Of a DNA stretch of 64,000 bases, positions 1 to 13,700 are shown piece after piece. The position numbers and the translations under genes are program-made. The DNA is from Candidatus Hodarchaeota archaeon (GTDB lineage: Archaea > Asgardarchaeota > Heimdallarchaeia > Hodarchaeales > Hodarchaeaceae). Under the pieces are notes generated by a model. That model did not search any database. It was not told where the DNA came from and worked only from the letters and a program-made list of their open reading frames with translations. Numbering within the stretch: the stretch's first letter is position 1; each line of letters begins with the position of its first letter. The stretch is taken from contig JAEOSR010000062.1 of the NCBI GenBank assembly GCA_016840285.1, forward strand, positions 1-64,000. The letters run 5' to 3'.

Positions 1-3000
1 AATCTGTTCCATCGCTGGGTTGGATAGTAAAGTACCAATTTTCCCCTTTACTAGTAGCTGAGCTGGGAATGGTAGTCTGGTTCTCATATACGGATTTTTC
101 TATACCATTTTTGTACCATCGAATAATCGACTCACTTTCAACGTCTGTATCAGGATCAGTATAGATATAATTTGCATACAGATCGTCTTCAGTCTTTGGT
201 TCACTTGGTGTTATAGCTAGCTCACTCGCAAATGGTGCTGTGTTACCAATCGTAACATTAATTGAGCTATCCACCCACTCACCAAAGTCAGTACCATCTG
301 ATGGGCGAACCTTGCAATGCCAGACCTGTCCCTTAGCGATATAACTGGTAGGTACAATTACAATATCTTCTAAAGCTCCTACAAACATACCATCCCTGTA
401 CCATAAGATTATAGTCTCACTTTCAGGATCTGAGTCTTCATCAGTATAGATATAACTTATGGAAATATCATCGATTGAAATGGGATTACTAGGAATTATT
501 ACTAAATTGCTAATTGAAGGTTTTGTATTCATAATAGTGATGATGGATGACGATTGTAAGTTCCCATAATCGGTTCCATCGTAGGGTTGAATAGAAAAGT
601 ACCAGTTCTCTTCCTTATTGGTGGCTGCTGCAGAGATAGTGGTCTGGTTCTCAAGGCTAAACTGCTCAACTCCATTTTTGAACCATCGAATAATTGATCC
701 GCTTTCGGGATCAGAGTCAAGATCAATATAACTGTAGGATGTCGTGAGGTCATATCCAGTCTTTGGGTTAATAGGTGTTATAATAAGATTACTTACAGAG
801 GGCGCCGTGTTGCCAATCGTGATGATAGAGGACGCGTTTAAGCTCCCATAATCGGTGCCATCGTTGGGCTGGAGGGTAAAGTACCAATTTTCCCCTTTGT
901 TTGTGGCTGAGGTGGGGATAATTGTTTCGTTCTCATAACCAAATTGTTCAATCCCATTTTTGTACCAGCGAATAATCGACCCACTTTCTGGATCCGAGTC
1001 TGGATCTGAATAGATATAAATTGATGTAAGATCGTTCGTAGTCTTCGGATCACTAGGTTCTATAGCAAGACTATTGGCAGACGGCGCTGTGTTGACAATG
1101 GTTACGTTGTCTGAAACACTTATCAAATCACCAAAGTTTATACCATCGGATGGCCGGATCTTGAAGTGCCATTCCTGTCCTTTGGCAGTAATACTGGCAG
1201 CGACTGTAGCAGAACCATTTAAAGCTCCTTGAAGTACGCCATTTTTATACCAATATATCTCTGTCCCGCTTTCGGGATCTGCATCGACATCAGTATAGAT
1301 ATAACTTGCTATAAGACTTTGGCCAGTTAGAGGCTCATTAGGACTTAGAGCTAAACCGCTAACAAATGGCTTTGTATTCGTTATAGTAATGATGGGAGAT
1401 ATCTTCAGATAGCCATAATCACTTCCATCGCAGGGTAGGATCGTACAGTACCAGTTTTCCCCTTTGCTTGTAGCTGACGCAGGTATAGTAGTTTGGTTCT
1501 CATAAGCAATTTGTTCAACATCATTTTTGAACCAGCACACATATGATCCGCTTTCAAGATCAGAATCAACATCGAGATAACTGTAGCTTCCTATAAGATC
1601 ATCATCAGTCTTAGGCCTCCAGGGATCTATATTAAGATCACTCACAGACGGTGCTGTGTTGCTAATCGTGACAATGGGGGATAATTCCAGACTGCCATAC
1701 TCGATACCATCACTAGGCTGGATGGTAAAATACCAATTTTCTCCTTTACTGGTCGCTGAAGCAGGGATTGTGGTCTGGTTTTCATAGGTAACCTGTTCTA
1801 TGCCATTTTTGTACCATCGAATAATGGTTGCTTTTTCAGGATCCGTGTCAGGATCGTTAAAGTTGTAACTTATTATCAGATCATCCCCAATTTTGGGTTC
1901 ACTAGGTATTGTGGACAAATTACTGGTACTTGGAGCTGTATTACCAATAGTAACATTCAACGAGCTAATCACCCAGTCACCAAAGTCTGTTCCATCTGAG
2001 GGTCGAACTTTACAATGCCACACCTCCCCTTTAGCAGTATAACTAACAGGTACAGTCTTAGAGCCATTTAACGCTCCTTGTAAAATCCCCTCCTTGTACC
2101 AAAGAATTTCCGTATTAATCTCAGCATCAGTATCAGGATCAGTATATGAGTAGCTTGTAGTAAGATCATCGTTCGATTTAGGACTACTGGGTGTAATGGC
2201 TAAATTACTTACTGACGGTTTAGTATTCGTTATAGTGATGATGGGAGACATTTTCAGATTGCCATACTCACAACTATCGCAAGGTAAGGTAGAAAAATAC
2301 CAGTTTTCTCCTTTACTGGTCGCTGAAGCAGGGATTGTGGTCTGGTTTTCATAGGTAACCTGTTCGATGCCATTTTTGAACCAGCGAATAATTGAACCAC
2401 TCTCAGGATCCAAATCAACATCAGTATAGTTATAACTACTTAAAAGCTCATGACTTGTTTTTGGATTACTGGGTGATATGGAGAGATCATTTACAAATGG
2501 CGCTGTGTTAACAATTGTCACGATTGGCGAGGTTTTAATAAAACCGTTCTCGGTGCTATCACCAGGTTGGATAGTAAATGACCAGTTCTCTTCTTTTCTG
2601 ATTGCTGAAACGGGGATAGTTGTCTGATTTTCATAAGCGGTCTGTTCGACACCATTTTTGTACCAGCGAATAATGGTTCCTCCTTCGGAATCTTTGTCAG
2701 GATCATCATAGTTGTAACTTATTTTCAGATTATCACCAATCTTTGGTTCACTGGGGAATATGGCTAAATTACTGGCATTCGGGGCTGTATTGCTAATCGT
2801 AACATTGATCGGGCTACTCACAAATTCACTAAAATTTATACCATCAAATGAGCGGATCTTGCAACGCCATACCTGTCCTTTAGCGGTATAACTGGCTACA
2901 ACAGTAGCAGAATCATTCAAAGCTCCCTGCAGTACATCATCTTTATACCAGAGAATTTCAGCAAGAATTTCGTCATCATTATCAGCATCAGTGAAGCTAT

Positions 3001-6000
3001 AGCTTATTGTAAGATTGTGGTTAGTTTTTGGATTAATGGGCATTATAGCTATATCACTAATTGAAGGTGCAGTGTTTGAAATGGTGATCATTAAAGTAGT
3101 CTTGAGATCACCAAAGGAGGTTCCATCACAGGGTAGAATCGTAAAGTACCAATTTTCCCCTTTACTCGTGGCTGAGGCGGGGATGGTGGTCTCATTCTCA
3201 TAAGTGGGTTGTTCTTCCCCATTTTTTAACCAGCGAATGTATGAGCCACTCTCTAGATCTCCATCGACATCTGTGTAGTTATAACTTGCTACGAGGTCCT
3301 CTCCTGTTACAGGGTTCCTTGGTACTATAGATAGATTACTGACTGATGGAGCAGTGTTACTTATCGTGATACTTGGGGAAGTTTTCATACTCCCATAATT
3401 GATGCCATCGAAAGGTTGTATGGTAAAGTACCAATTCTCTACTTTACTTGTGGCTATTGAGGGGAGGATGAACTGATTTTCATAAGAAACCTGTTCCAAA
3501 CCATTCTTATACCAACGAATAATTGATCCACTTTCAGGATCTGAATCAAGATCGCTATAAACATAACTGGCTATAATATCATGAGTGGTTCTTGGATTAT
3601 TGGGGATTAGGGTTAGCTCATTGGCAACTGGCGCTGTGTTGTCAATGGTGACATTGTCTTGGCTTCCTAACCAGTCACCAAAGTCCGTGCCATCAGAGGG
3701 GCGAACTTTGCAATGCCATATCTGCCCTTTAGTAGTATAGCTAGCGGAAACTCTTGATGACCCGTTCAAGACACCTTGTAGAACCCCGTTTTTGTACCAA
3801 AGGATTTTTGTTGTTCTTTTTGGGTCTCCATCTACATCAGCGTAATTATAACTTATCATAAGGTCATCTTCTGTCATAGGAATCTCAGGTATTATGAACA
3901 GATCACTTATTGAGGGTGCTGTATTCACTATGGCAACGAGAGAGGATGATTTCATACTCCCATGGTCTGTGCCGTCACTAGGTAGGATAATAAAGTACCA
4001 AGTCTCCCCTTTACTCGTATTTGCTGCGGAAATGGTAGTTTGGTTTTCATAAACGACCTGTTCTTCCCCATTTTTAAACCAGCGAATATTTGACTCACTT
4101 TCGATATCTGTATCAACATCTTCATACCTGTAATTTGCTGTAAGATCGTTGGCCGTCTTCGGATTACTCGGTGTTATAGCTAGCTCACTCACAGATGGTT
4201 CTGTATTACTAATAGTAACATTAGTCTGACTGCTTATCCACTCCCCGAAATCAGTTCCATCCGATGGCTGAACCTTGCAATGCCATTCCTGACCTTTGGC
4301 AGTATAATTAGCGGAAACAGCTCTGGAACCGTTTAGAACTCCTTGCAATACCCCATCCTTAAACCAAATGATCTTAGTACCACTTTCAAAGTCTGAATCT
4401 GTGTCAGTGAAAATATGAAATGCCAATATAATTTGTCTAGTCTTGGGATTACCAGGTGTTATGGTTAAATCACTTGCAGTGGGTTCTGTGTTATGGATTG
4501 TGATATTCACTGGAACGCTTACCCATAGTCCTAAGTCAGTACCATCTGAAGGGGAAATCTTATAATGCCACTCCTGGCCTTTTGCGGTATAGCTAGCAGG
4601 AACATTTTTTGAACCGTTCAACGCTCTTTGCAGCAAGCCATCCTTGTACCATAAAAACTCGGTGCCACTTTCGGGGTCTATGTCAGCATCAGTATAAGTA
4701 TAACTTGCTATGAGGTCTTCTCCTGTCTTAGGTTCATCAGGAGTTATGATTAGATCGTTAACTGAAGGTACAGTGTTCGCTATAGTAACCATTGAAGAAA
4801 TCTTGAGACTACCATAGTTAATTCCATCATTGGGTTGAATTGTAAAGTACCAGTTCTCTCCTCTCTTTGTGGCTGATACGGGAATAATGGTTTGATTTTC
4901 ATAAGTAATCTGTTCCTCCCCATTTTTATACCAGCGAATGTAAGACTCAGTCTCAGGGTCCGAGTCAAGATCGTTGAAAGTATAACTTGTTGTAAGATCA
5001 TGCTCTGTCTTAGGATCAATAGGCAATAAAGACAACTCATTGACAGATGGGGCTGTATTACCAATGGTAACATTAATTGCACTACCTAGCCACTCACCAA
5101 AGTCAACTCCGTCTGATGGTTGAACCTTGCAATGCCATTCCTGACCTTTGGCAGTATAATTAGCGGAAACAGTTCTGGATCCGTTCAACGCTCCTTGTAT
5201 TACCCCATCTTTAAACCAAATGATATTAGAGCCACTCTCAACGTCATTAGTGTCAAAATCACTCCAATTAAAATTTCCACGTAATTCACTAGTAGTTACG
5301 GGGTCTTCGGGGTTGATAACAAGACTCTCAATTGAAGGGGCAGTGTTACCAATTGTTATATTGGACTTTATACTTGTTATATTGCCAAAGTCTGTCCCAT
5401 CGCGAGGTCTTACCTTGATATGCCAGACATCACCTTTTACTGTAGCTGTGGATGACAGGGTCTGCAATCCGTCATAATCGGTCATATGAACTCCATTACA
5501 ATACCAATAAAATTCTGATCCAGATTCGCTGTCTCCATCCTCATCAAAGAATGTCCAATTTATATATAAATTATTACTTGTAATGGGATTTCCAGGTGTT
5601 ATATTCAAGAACTTTGCTTCTGGCGGAGAATTTGGCGGTACTTCAATACTAACAGAAGGAGATATCCCCAGTTTGCTTAGATTTATTCCATCGCTCACCT
5701 GAATAGTGAAATACCATATATCTCCAGAAGTGGAATTACCATTACCTACTAATAATAAATCATTAAGAGTTTCTTGAAGTGTTCCATTTTTGTACCAACG
5801 AATCCTTCTTGAGGTATTTTCTTGCTCATCGCCATCATAATCCAAATAAGAGTAAGTAACATGAAGATCAGAGTTATTGGAAACTGGTGAACTTTCAAGA
5901 ATTTTAATATCTGAAGCAGTGGGTGGTGTGTTATGGATTGTAACGTTTTTTGAACATCCTATCCAGTCGCTGAAATCTATGCCATCTGATGATCGAATTT

Positions 6001-9000
6001 TACAATGCCACAATTGTCCTTCATCAGTATAGCTTGCAGGAACATTCATTGAACCATTTAAAGTTATTTGCAGCACTCCATCTTTGTACCATAAGACTTC
6101 ATTGCCAGATTCAGGATCTAAATCAACGTCCGTGTACATATAACTTACTATAAGATCTTGGTTTGTTTGAGGTTCGTTGGGGGTTATTAATAAACTACTA
6201 ACAAAAGGAGCTGTGTTTTGGATCGTTATATTATTTGAAACACTGACCCAGTCGCCCAGGCCTGTTCCATCTGACGCTTGAACCTTACAATGCCAGATCT
6301 GCCCTTTAGAAGAATAAATAGCAACAATAATTATCGAATTGTTCAAAGCTTTTTGAAGCACTCCATCTTTGTACCAAAGGATAATAGTACCAATTTCAGG
6401 ATCCATATCAGGATCTGTATAAGTATAACTCAGTATAAGATCCTCCCCAGTTTGAGGATTAGTCGGTGTTATTAAAAGACTAGTAGCTGACGGTGCTGTG
6501 TTCATTAGAGTAATAATTGGAGACGTTTTCAGATTTCCAGAGTCGCTGCCGTCACTTGGTTGAATCGTAAAGTACCAGTTCTCCCCTCTGTTGGTTGTTG
6601 CAGAGGGAATGATTGTCTGATTCACATAGCTTATCTGTTCTACATCATTCTTGTACCAACGAATGAATGAACCTATTTCGGGATCCGAATCCACATCACT
6701 GTAGCTATATGTAGCAATGAGATCATGTTCAGTTTGAGGTGTACTGGGAGTTATGACAAGATTGTTCGCAGAAGGCGCCGTGTTACCAATGGTTATGTTA
6801 TTTTGAACACTTATCCACTCACCAAAGTTGATCCCATCTGATGGTCGAACTTTGCAATGCCATTCCTCCCCCTTGGTAGTATAACTAGCAGCAACTTTTG
6901 CTGATCCGTTTAGAATGGCCTGTAATATCCCATCCTTATACCAGAGGATCTCGGTGCCACTTTCGGGGTCTGCATCAGGATCAGTATAGGTGTAACTTGC
7001 TGTTAAGTCGTTTCCTGTTGTAGGATTCATTGGTATCATGTTTAAATAAGTAACTGATGGAGCAGTGTTATTAATTGTGACATTAACAAGAACTCTTACC
7101 CAGAAACCAAAATCAGTCCCATCTGACGGTCGAACTTTGCAATGCCACACCTCTCCTTCGGCCGTATAAATAGCAGATACAATTATGGATCCGTTCAACG
7201 CTCCTTGTAATTCGCCATCTTTGTACCATAGGATCTTGGTGCCTCTTTCGGTGTCTGAATCAGCATCAGTATAGGTATAACTTGTTGTAAGGTCATCTCC
7301 TGTCTTTGCTCCACTAGGTATTATGGTAAAATCACTGATAGATGGCGCCGTGTTTGTTATAGTGATAATTGGAGATATTTTCAGACTCCCAAAGTCTGTT
7401 CCATCGCTGGGTTGGATGGTAAAATACCAGGTTTCCCCTTTATTGGTAGCTGAAGCAGGAATGATTGTCTGATTCACATAGCTTATCTGTTCTACATCAT
7501 TCTTGTACCAGAGGATACAAGATCCACTTTCTAGATCTAAATCAGGATCTAAATAGATATAGCTTGTTATCAGAATATCTCCAGTTTTCGGATTATTTGG
7601 AGTTATCACAACACCACTTGCAGTAGGAGCAGTATTATCAATAGATATATTTACAGGAACGCTTACCCACTCACCAAAGTCTATTCCATCTGATGGACGA
7701 ATCGTACAATGCCACTCCTGCCCTTTAGATGTAAACGTGGCAGGGATAACTATAGAATCGTTTAAAACCTCTTGCAGTACGCCATCTTTATACCACAGAA
7801 TCTTTGTTCCACTCTCTAGGTCTGTATCAGGATCCATATAGGTGTAGATCACTAGTAAATCGTCTTTTGTTGTAATATTCTCTGGTATTATAGCTAGCTC
7901 ACTTGCAGATGGTGCTGTATTACTAATGGTGACATTAAATAAGACTTCCATCCAATTCCCGAAGTCTGACCCATCTGATGGAAGAATTTTATAATGCCAA
8001 ACTTGGTCTTTGATAGTATAACCAGCAGGGACAATCTTGGAATTGTTAAGATCCTTTCGCAGTATATTATCTTGGTACCACAGGATTTCGATGCCACTCT
8101 CGGGATCATTGTCAGGATCCATATAAGTATAATTTGCTATAAGATTATGACTAGTCAATGGTTCATCGGGTGTTATTACTGGATTAGTTATAGTTGGCAC
8201 TGTGTTTGCTATAGTGACTGATGAAGACGTCTTGAGAGTTCCATAATCGGTACCGTCGCTAGGATGAATGGTAAAATACCAAATCTCCCCCTTATTTGTA
8301 ACTGCTGCGGAGATAGTGGTATGATTCTCATAACTGAGCTGTTCAACACCGTTCTTGTACCAACGAATTATTGATCCGTTTTCAGGATCACTATCAGGAT
8401 CGGTATAAAAATACATTATCATAAGATTATTCCCAGTTTTTGGAGTATAAGGTGTTATGGCAAGATCACTAACTGAAGGTGCCATGTTACTAATCGTGAT
8501 ATTGCTTGAAACGCTTAACCAGTCACTAAAGTCAAAACCATCATATACTTGAACTTTGAAATGCCATACCTGTCCTTTAACAGTATGATTGGGGCCAACA
8601 TATAGTGAATCGTTCAAGTCTTCTTGTAGAATCCCCTCTTTAAACCAAATGATATTTATCCCGCTTTCGGGGTCTGCATCATTATCCTTATAATAATAGG
8701 TTGCCATCAGAACATTTTCTGTCACGGGACTCCCAGGTGTTATAGCTAGATCGCTAGCAGAAGGGGGTGTATTATTTATCGTAACATTATTCTGGACATT
8801 AGCCCATTGGCCAAAATCAGTACCGTCTGATGGTCGTAGTTCATAATACCACTCCTGGCCTTTTGCGGTATAACTAGCAGGAACAATTATCGAACCATTC
8901 AACGCTCCTTGCAGTATTCCATCCTTGTACCATAAGATCTCGGTACCATATTCAAGGTCTGAGTCAGGATCGGTATATGTATAACTTGCTGTAAGGTCAT

Positions 9001-10770
9001 TCCCTGTCTTAGGTTCATTAGGAATCATGATAAGATTGCTAACTGAAGGTATAGTGTTCGTAATTGTAACCATTGAAGAAATCTTGAGAACCCCATAGTC
9101 GAGACTATCGCTAGGCTGAATTGTAAAGTACCAGTTCTCCCCTCTGTTTGTTGCTGCTGAGGGAATAATAGTCTGGTTTTCATATGTGGTTTGTTCCTCC
9201 CCATTTTTATACCATCGAATAAAAGATCCACCTTCCAAGTCTGAATCAGGATCAGTATAGCTATATGATGCTGTGAGATCGTCTCCAGTCTTTGGTTCAC
9301 TAGGTGTTATGGCAAGATCACTAGCAAAGGGTGCTGTGTTTGCAATCGTGATATTAATCGGAAGACTAAACCACTCACCAAAATCCGTTCCATCTGATAG
9401 TCGAACTTTATAATGCCATTCCTGCCCTTTTATAGTATAACTAGCAGAAATAGTTGTTGAACCGTTCAGGATCCCTTGCAGTACTCCATTCTTGTACCAA
9501 ATTATCTTTGTCCCGCTTTCGGGGTCTGAGTCAGGATCAGTATAAGTATAACTTGCTGTGAGGTCATCTACCACCATGGGACTCACAGGTGTTATGGTTA
9601 GGTCAATCGCGGAAGGCCCAGTATTACCAATGGTAACATTGGCTGAGACACTTATCCATTCACCAAAATCTGTTCCATCAGAAGGCCGAATTTTGCAATG
9701 CCAAACCTGTCCTCTGGCAGTATAAGTAACAGCAACAGTTGTTGAATAATTCAAACCTCCTTGTAGCATGCCATCCTTAAACCAAAGGATTTCTGTCCCA
9801 CTTTCGGGATCCGAATCAGTGTCAGTATAACTAAATATTACTGTTAATTCATTACCAGTCTTCGGCTCATTAGGCGTTATGCTCAAATCACTAGCTGATG
9901 GTGCCGTATTCGCTATATTGATCATTAGAGACGTTTTGAGACTACCATTGTCAATTCCATCGCTAGGTAAGACAATAAAGTACCAATTCTCTCCCCTCTT
10001 TGTGGCTGAAGCTGGGATAATGAGCTGATTCTTATACGTGGGCTGTTCTACTCCATTTTTGAACCAACGAATAATTGACCCACTTTCAGGATCTCCATCA
10101 GCATCAACGAAGTTGTAGCTCGCTAAAAGATCATGATAAGTTTTCGGATTGCTGGGAGCTAAGTCAAGATCACTAGCTATTGGAGCGGTATTAGCTATTG
10201 TCACACTAGTAGATGTCACCCAATTGGAGTAATTAGTACCATCGTGAACACATATCTCAAAAAACCATGTTTCTCCGTTAGTGGTCTCTTCAGTAAGGAC
10301 CGAAATCTGATCATTGATTGAGATTACCAATTGTCCATTTTTATACCATCTTATCTTCCGATTGGTTATGTTTTCGTCATCGTTGTCATGATCATAATAA
10401 AAATAAATAGAGGTTAAGATAGAGTCAGTAGTTGGTGTATCAGGAGCAATATAGTAGTTTGAAATTTGCGGGGCTGTGTTTAACACGGTGATGGTTGTAG
10501 ACCACATTAGTTCACCGAAATCTTTTCCATCTTTTGGCTGTACAGAAGCATTCCAACTATCACCTTTGACTAATACATAAGCTGGAATTTGATTCATGTC
10601 ATTGTAAGCAGCTTCTATAACTGAGTTCTTATACCAGCTAATTTCAGTCCCCACTTCACTATCACCATCCTCGTCATAGAAATCATAACTCAAGGATAAC
10701 GTATTATTGCTATGAAGGGGGTCAGGGAAAAGAGTCAAGTTGGAGGCAATAGGCGCTTTGTTCACTTCAC
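1..10770 (-). repeat. Array of 38 Ig-like protein repeats, about 284 bp each, of two alternating types
   Basis: Each unit is about 95 residues and follows one plan: NTAPSASDL start, DPDSDPESG acidic loop, IRWYKNGV strand, then one of two endings. Type A ends in GENWYFTIQPSDGTDYG. Type B ends in GQEWHCKVRPSDGTDFGEW. Reading along the plus strand, the units centre near 30, 320, 600, 880, 1165 and so on up to about 10540. From about 1 to 3700 the order repeats as A-A-B. From about 4280 to 9980 it repeats as A-B-B. This makes a higher-order period of three units (852 bp). The two units nearest the N-terminus (centres 10265 and 10540) are diverged. The fold assignment is inferred from pattern, and the acidic loop may bind calcium. 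Confidence 0.9.
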
Positions 10771-13700
10771 CTTGATGTTCACTAGAAGTGTAAGAGTTAC
10801 CTGTTGTGTCATTGACAATAATCTCAAATAAAATTGTGCCTGAATCAGCTTGAAGAGTGTCGTTGATATATCCAGAGACCGTTGGTCTCATAATAGCTGT
10901 CAAGTTATTACGTTCTATTCCAGCACACTTTGTTACATTGACTAGTACAAAGCCAATTTCTCCCCAGGTATCTGTCACATTAGCCTTAAAAGTGCCAAAT
11001 GGTCCCATATAACTGTAGTATTCCCAGTCGAATACATATGGAGAGACTGTATCATAATTAAAGGTTATGTTTCTTATAGCAGATTCTTTAGTCAAGTAAT
11101 TTCCTGGAGTATCAGTGGTGTTTTTAATTTGATACCTGAAGAAGTCCCCGAAATTAATCAATGAAGGTTGATAAATCCAAAAACCAGTTTCATTCAACGT
11201 CATGGAATGATATGTTCCATTCAGACTAAGTGTAACACTCTCAACATTTGATTTCTGGTCAGAGATATTTGCCCAGAATTGAGGGAATCCATTTCCAGGA
11301 TCATCAATGCCAAAATCATGGATAATAGGAGGCATATTATCTGGAGAGGGTAAGCTAATGATTTGCCAACGCTCTTCATGTTGATCATAGTTCTCTGTTG
11401 TTCCACAATATTGCGTACCTGTCCATTGTGATCCCGAAATTAATCTTGGAAGGTTTTTCTGACGAGGGAATGAGTTTCCAGTACCCCTCGAAGATGAACT
11501 CCGAACAATCAAAGTTCGATCAGGATCAACTTGAGTAGGTATATCATTGGTTATTGTATTCGTTCCAGAATTTAAGGGATCCCAATTAAAATCCCCTCGC
11601 TGGACATTTACTTCTTCTCCTGGAGGATGTTCAACTACATACCAACGAATCCTGTTTGCATATGAGGAACTATCATACCGTCCAAATCTTATCTCATTCG
11701 TGTCAGTTATCTGACCATATATCGAGGTCTGTTGAAGTCCGTTATCTGTGCAGTCATACGTGAAATACACCCAGCTAGAGCTCATATCAATTACAGGATC
11801 ACTAGGATTTCCAGAACCTGTGATTAAATCGGTTGCCTCTGCCATAGAAGTAACATCTACTTCTCCAGTGTACACATTGTATTCTAATGGCCACTCTACA
11901 ATTTGAAATCTGATTAATGCATCTCTTCCAGTAGCAGTACCAGCTCTTTCCGCTATAACTGTTGTTGCATCCTGAAGTTCCACAGTTATAAAACCGTCTT
12001 GAGTATCTTGTTGGTTAGCAGAAGGTTCATTTACTCTACTATGTCCTATTACAAGTGATCTCGAAGGGTCAACCATAGAGACTGACATTGCATTGCTAGT
12101 TTGACCTGCATCAACATTAATTGATCCTCGCTGAACATAAAATTCCGGACTCTCAACAATCCACCATGAAACATATGAATTTGGATCTTCTGAAACTCTA
12201 TCAAATGTTATTTGAGTTGATGAGCTGATATATCCACTTACTTGATGTTCACGGGGATGACTTGCAGAACTTCCACCTGCATAGTACATTATCATAAAGG
12301 CCTGGCTTGGGTCAACAGTCCCCCCAATGTCTTGAATAGATTCAATACCACTTAAAAACTGAAAAGAGCCATGATAAGTTCTGAATCCAGTTGTACTACC
12401 TCCAAAATATTCTTCCTCTTTCTTAATAGAATAAAAACTCTTAGTATCATATTGGTTATTGTATTCAGTTATCATCCAAGTATTAGAGCGCGAAATACTT
12501 GAGATTCGAACCTCATCAATGATACCATCAAACCATACGTCCCCATTCCCTAGTTGACCAGTGTCAACATTCCCACCTCCGATATTCCAATCAGCATTCC
12601 AACCGAGATTTGCGTTATTACCATTACTCCAATCCGTTGAGTCTGTATCGTCTAACCCGTTGATATAAATCTTATTGTTGGCTAACTCATCAGAATCTAG
12701 TACGCATGCAAAGTAATACCAAGTACCTGCTAACCACGTCCTTGTTTCTGTCCATTTATAGCTAACATCACCATTTTCAATCTTAAATACAAGACTACCA
12801 TCTTCTCCTTGGCTATAATCTGTCCCAGTGAGGATAATTGCCATATCTTGGTCATTCGATGTAAATTTTTCCAATAGAAGTAGTGAGGTTGATGAAGAGC
12901 TTGAATAAGCACTGTTAAGCTTAAACCATCCCGAAATAGTCACATCTGTACTTGGATTGAGAGAAAGATTCAGGGGGATATTTATTTTATCATTAGATCC
13001 ATCAAAATTTTGCCCATCACTAATCTTGCCAATGAAATCATCATTACCATCTTGAGTACCATGATAAGCATTCAAGGTTGAATCATAATGGATTACCCCT
13101 GAACTTTCATCTATTACGGTTTCGTTGAAGTGCCAAACTGCAAGATAGTTAGAGTTCCAGACACCAGTGGGATTTTCCTGACTCCCAGCATAAGGATTTC
13201 CATAATACATAGAAATGATGGTGTCACTCGTACTCGATAAGTTTGGAATTCTGACCCATGCTACTATATGAGCATGAGTGGAGTTATATGTCTGATTGAA
13301 GTATTCCAACTCATGGTCTAGTTTTGTACCTGCTATGTCAGTAAATAGAATATCATTACCATTAGCTTGTACATCTAAATATAGATCGTTATCATATAGA
13401 TCGATGAGTACTGGAAAATCTAGATGGTTTGCAGCAACTTTCATTGAATTTATCGTTATATTTTTCCGATATCGAAACGACGGAGCCCCCCAATTGTCTC
13501 CCAATTTAACTGAAGATTTTACAGTAAAATCCTGCGGATCAGGTAATTCAGCATTTGAATCATTATTTGACTCTGGAGGGAATAGTTGATAACTATTCCA
13601 AGCGCTTTCCGCATTTCCATTCATTTTATCAAAACAATCAAGCACGGTAACATTGCTTATTAAACGTGGGAGTACTTGAAGTTTTTCTTTCATTTCAGGA

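Noticed and set aside
529..9300. Many short leftward frames inside the repeat array (for example 529-753, 4780-5082, 9025-9300)
   Set aside because: All lie in one alternative phase relative to the giant gene and repeat with its unit length; they are shadows of it.
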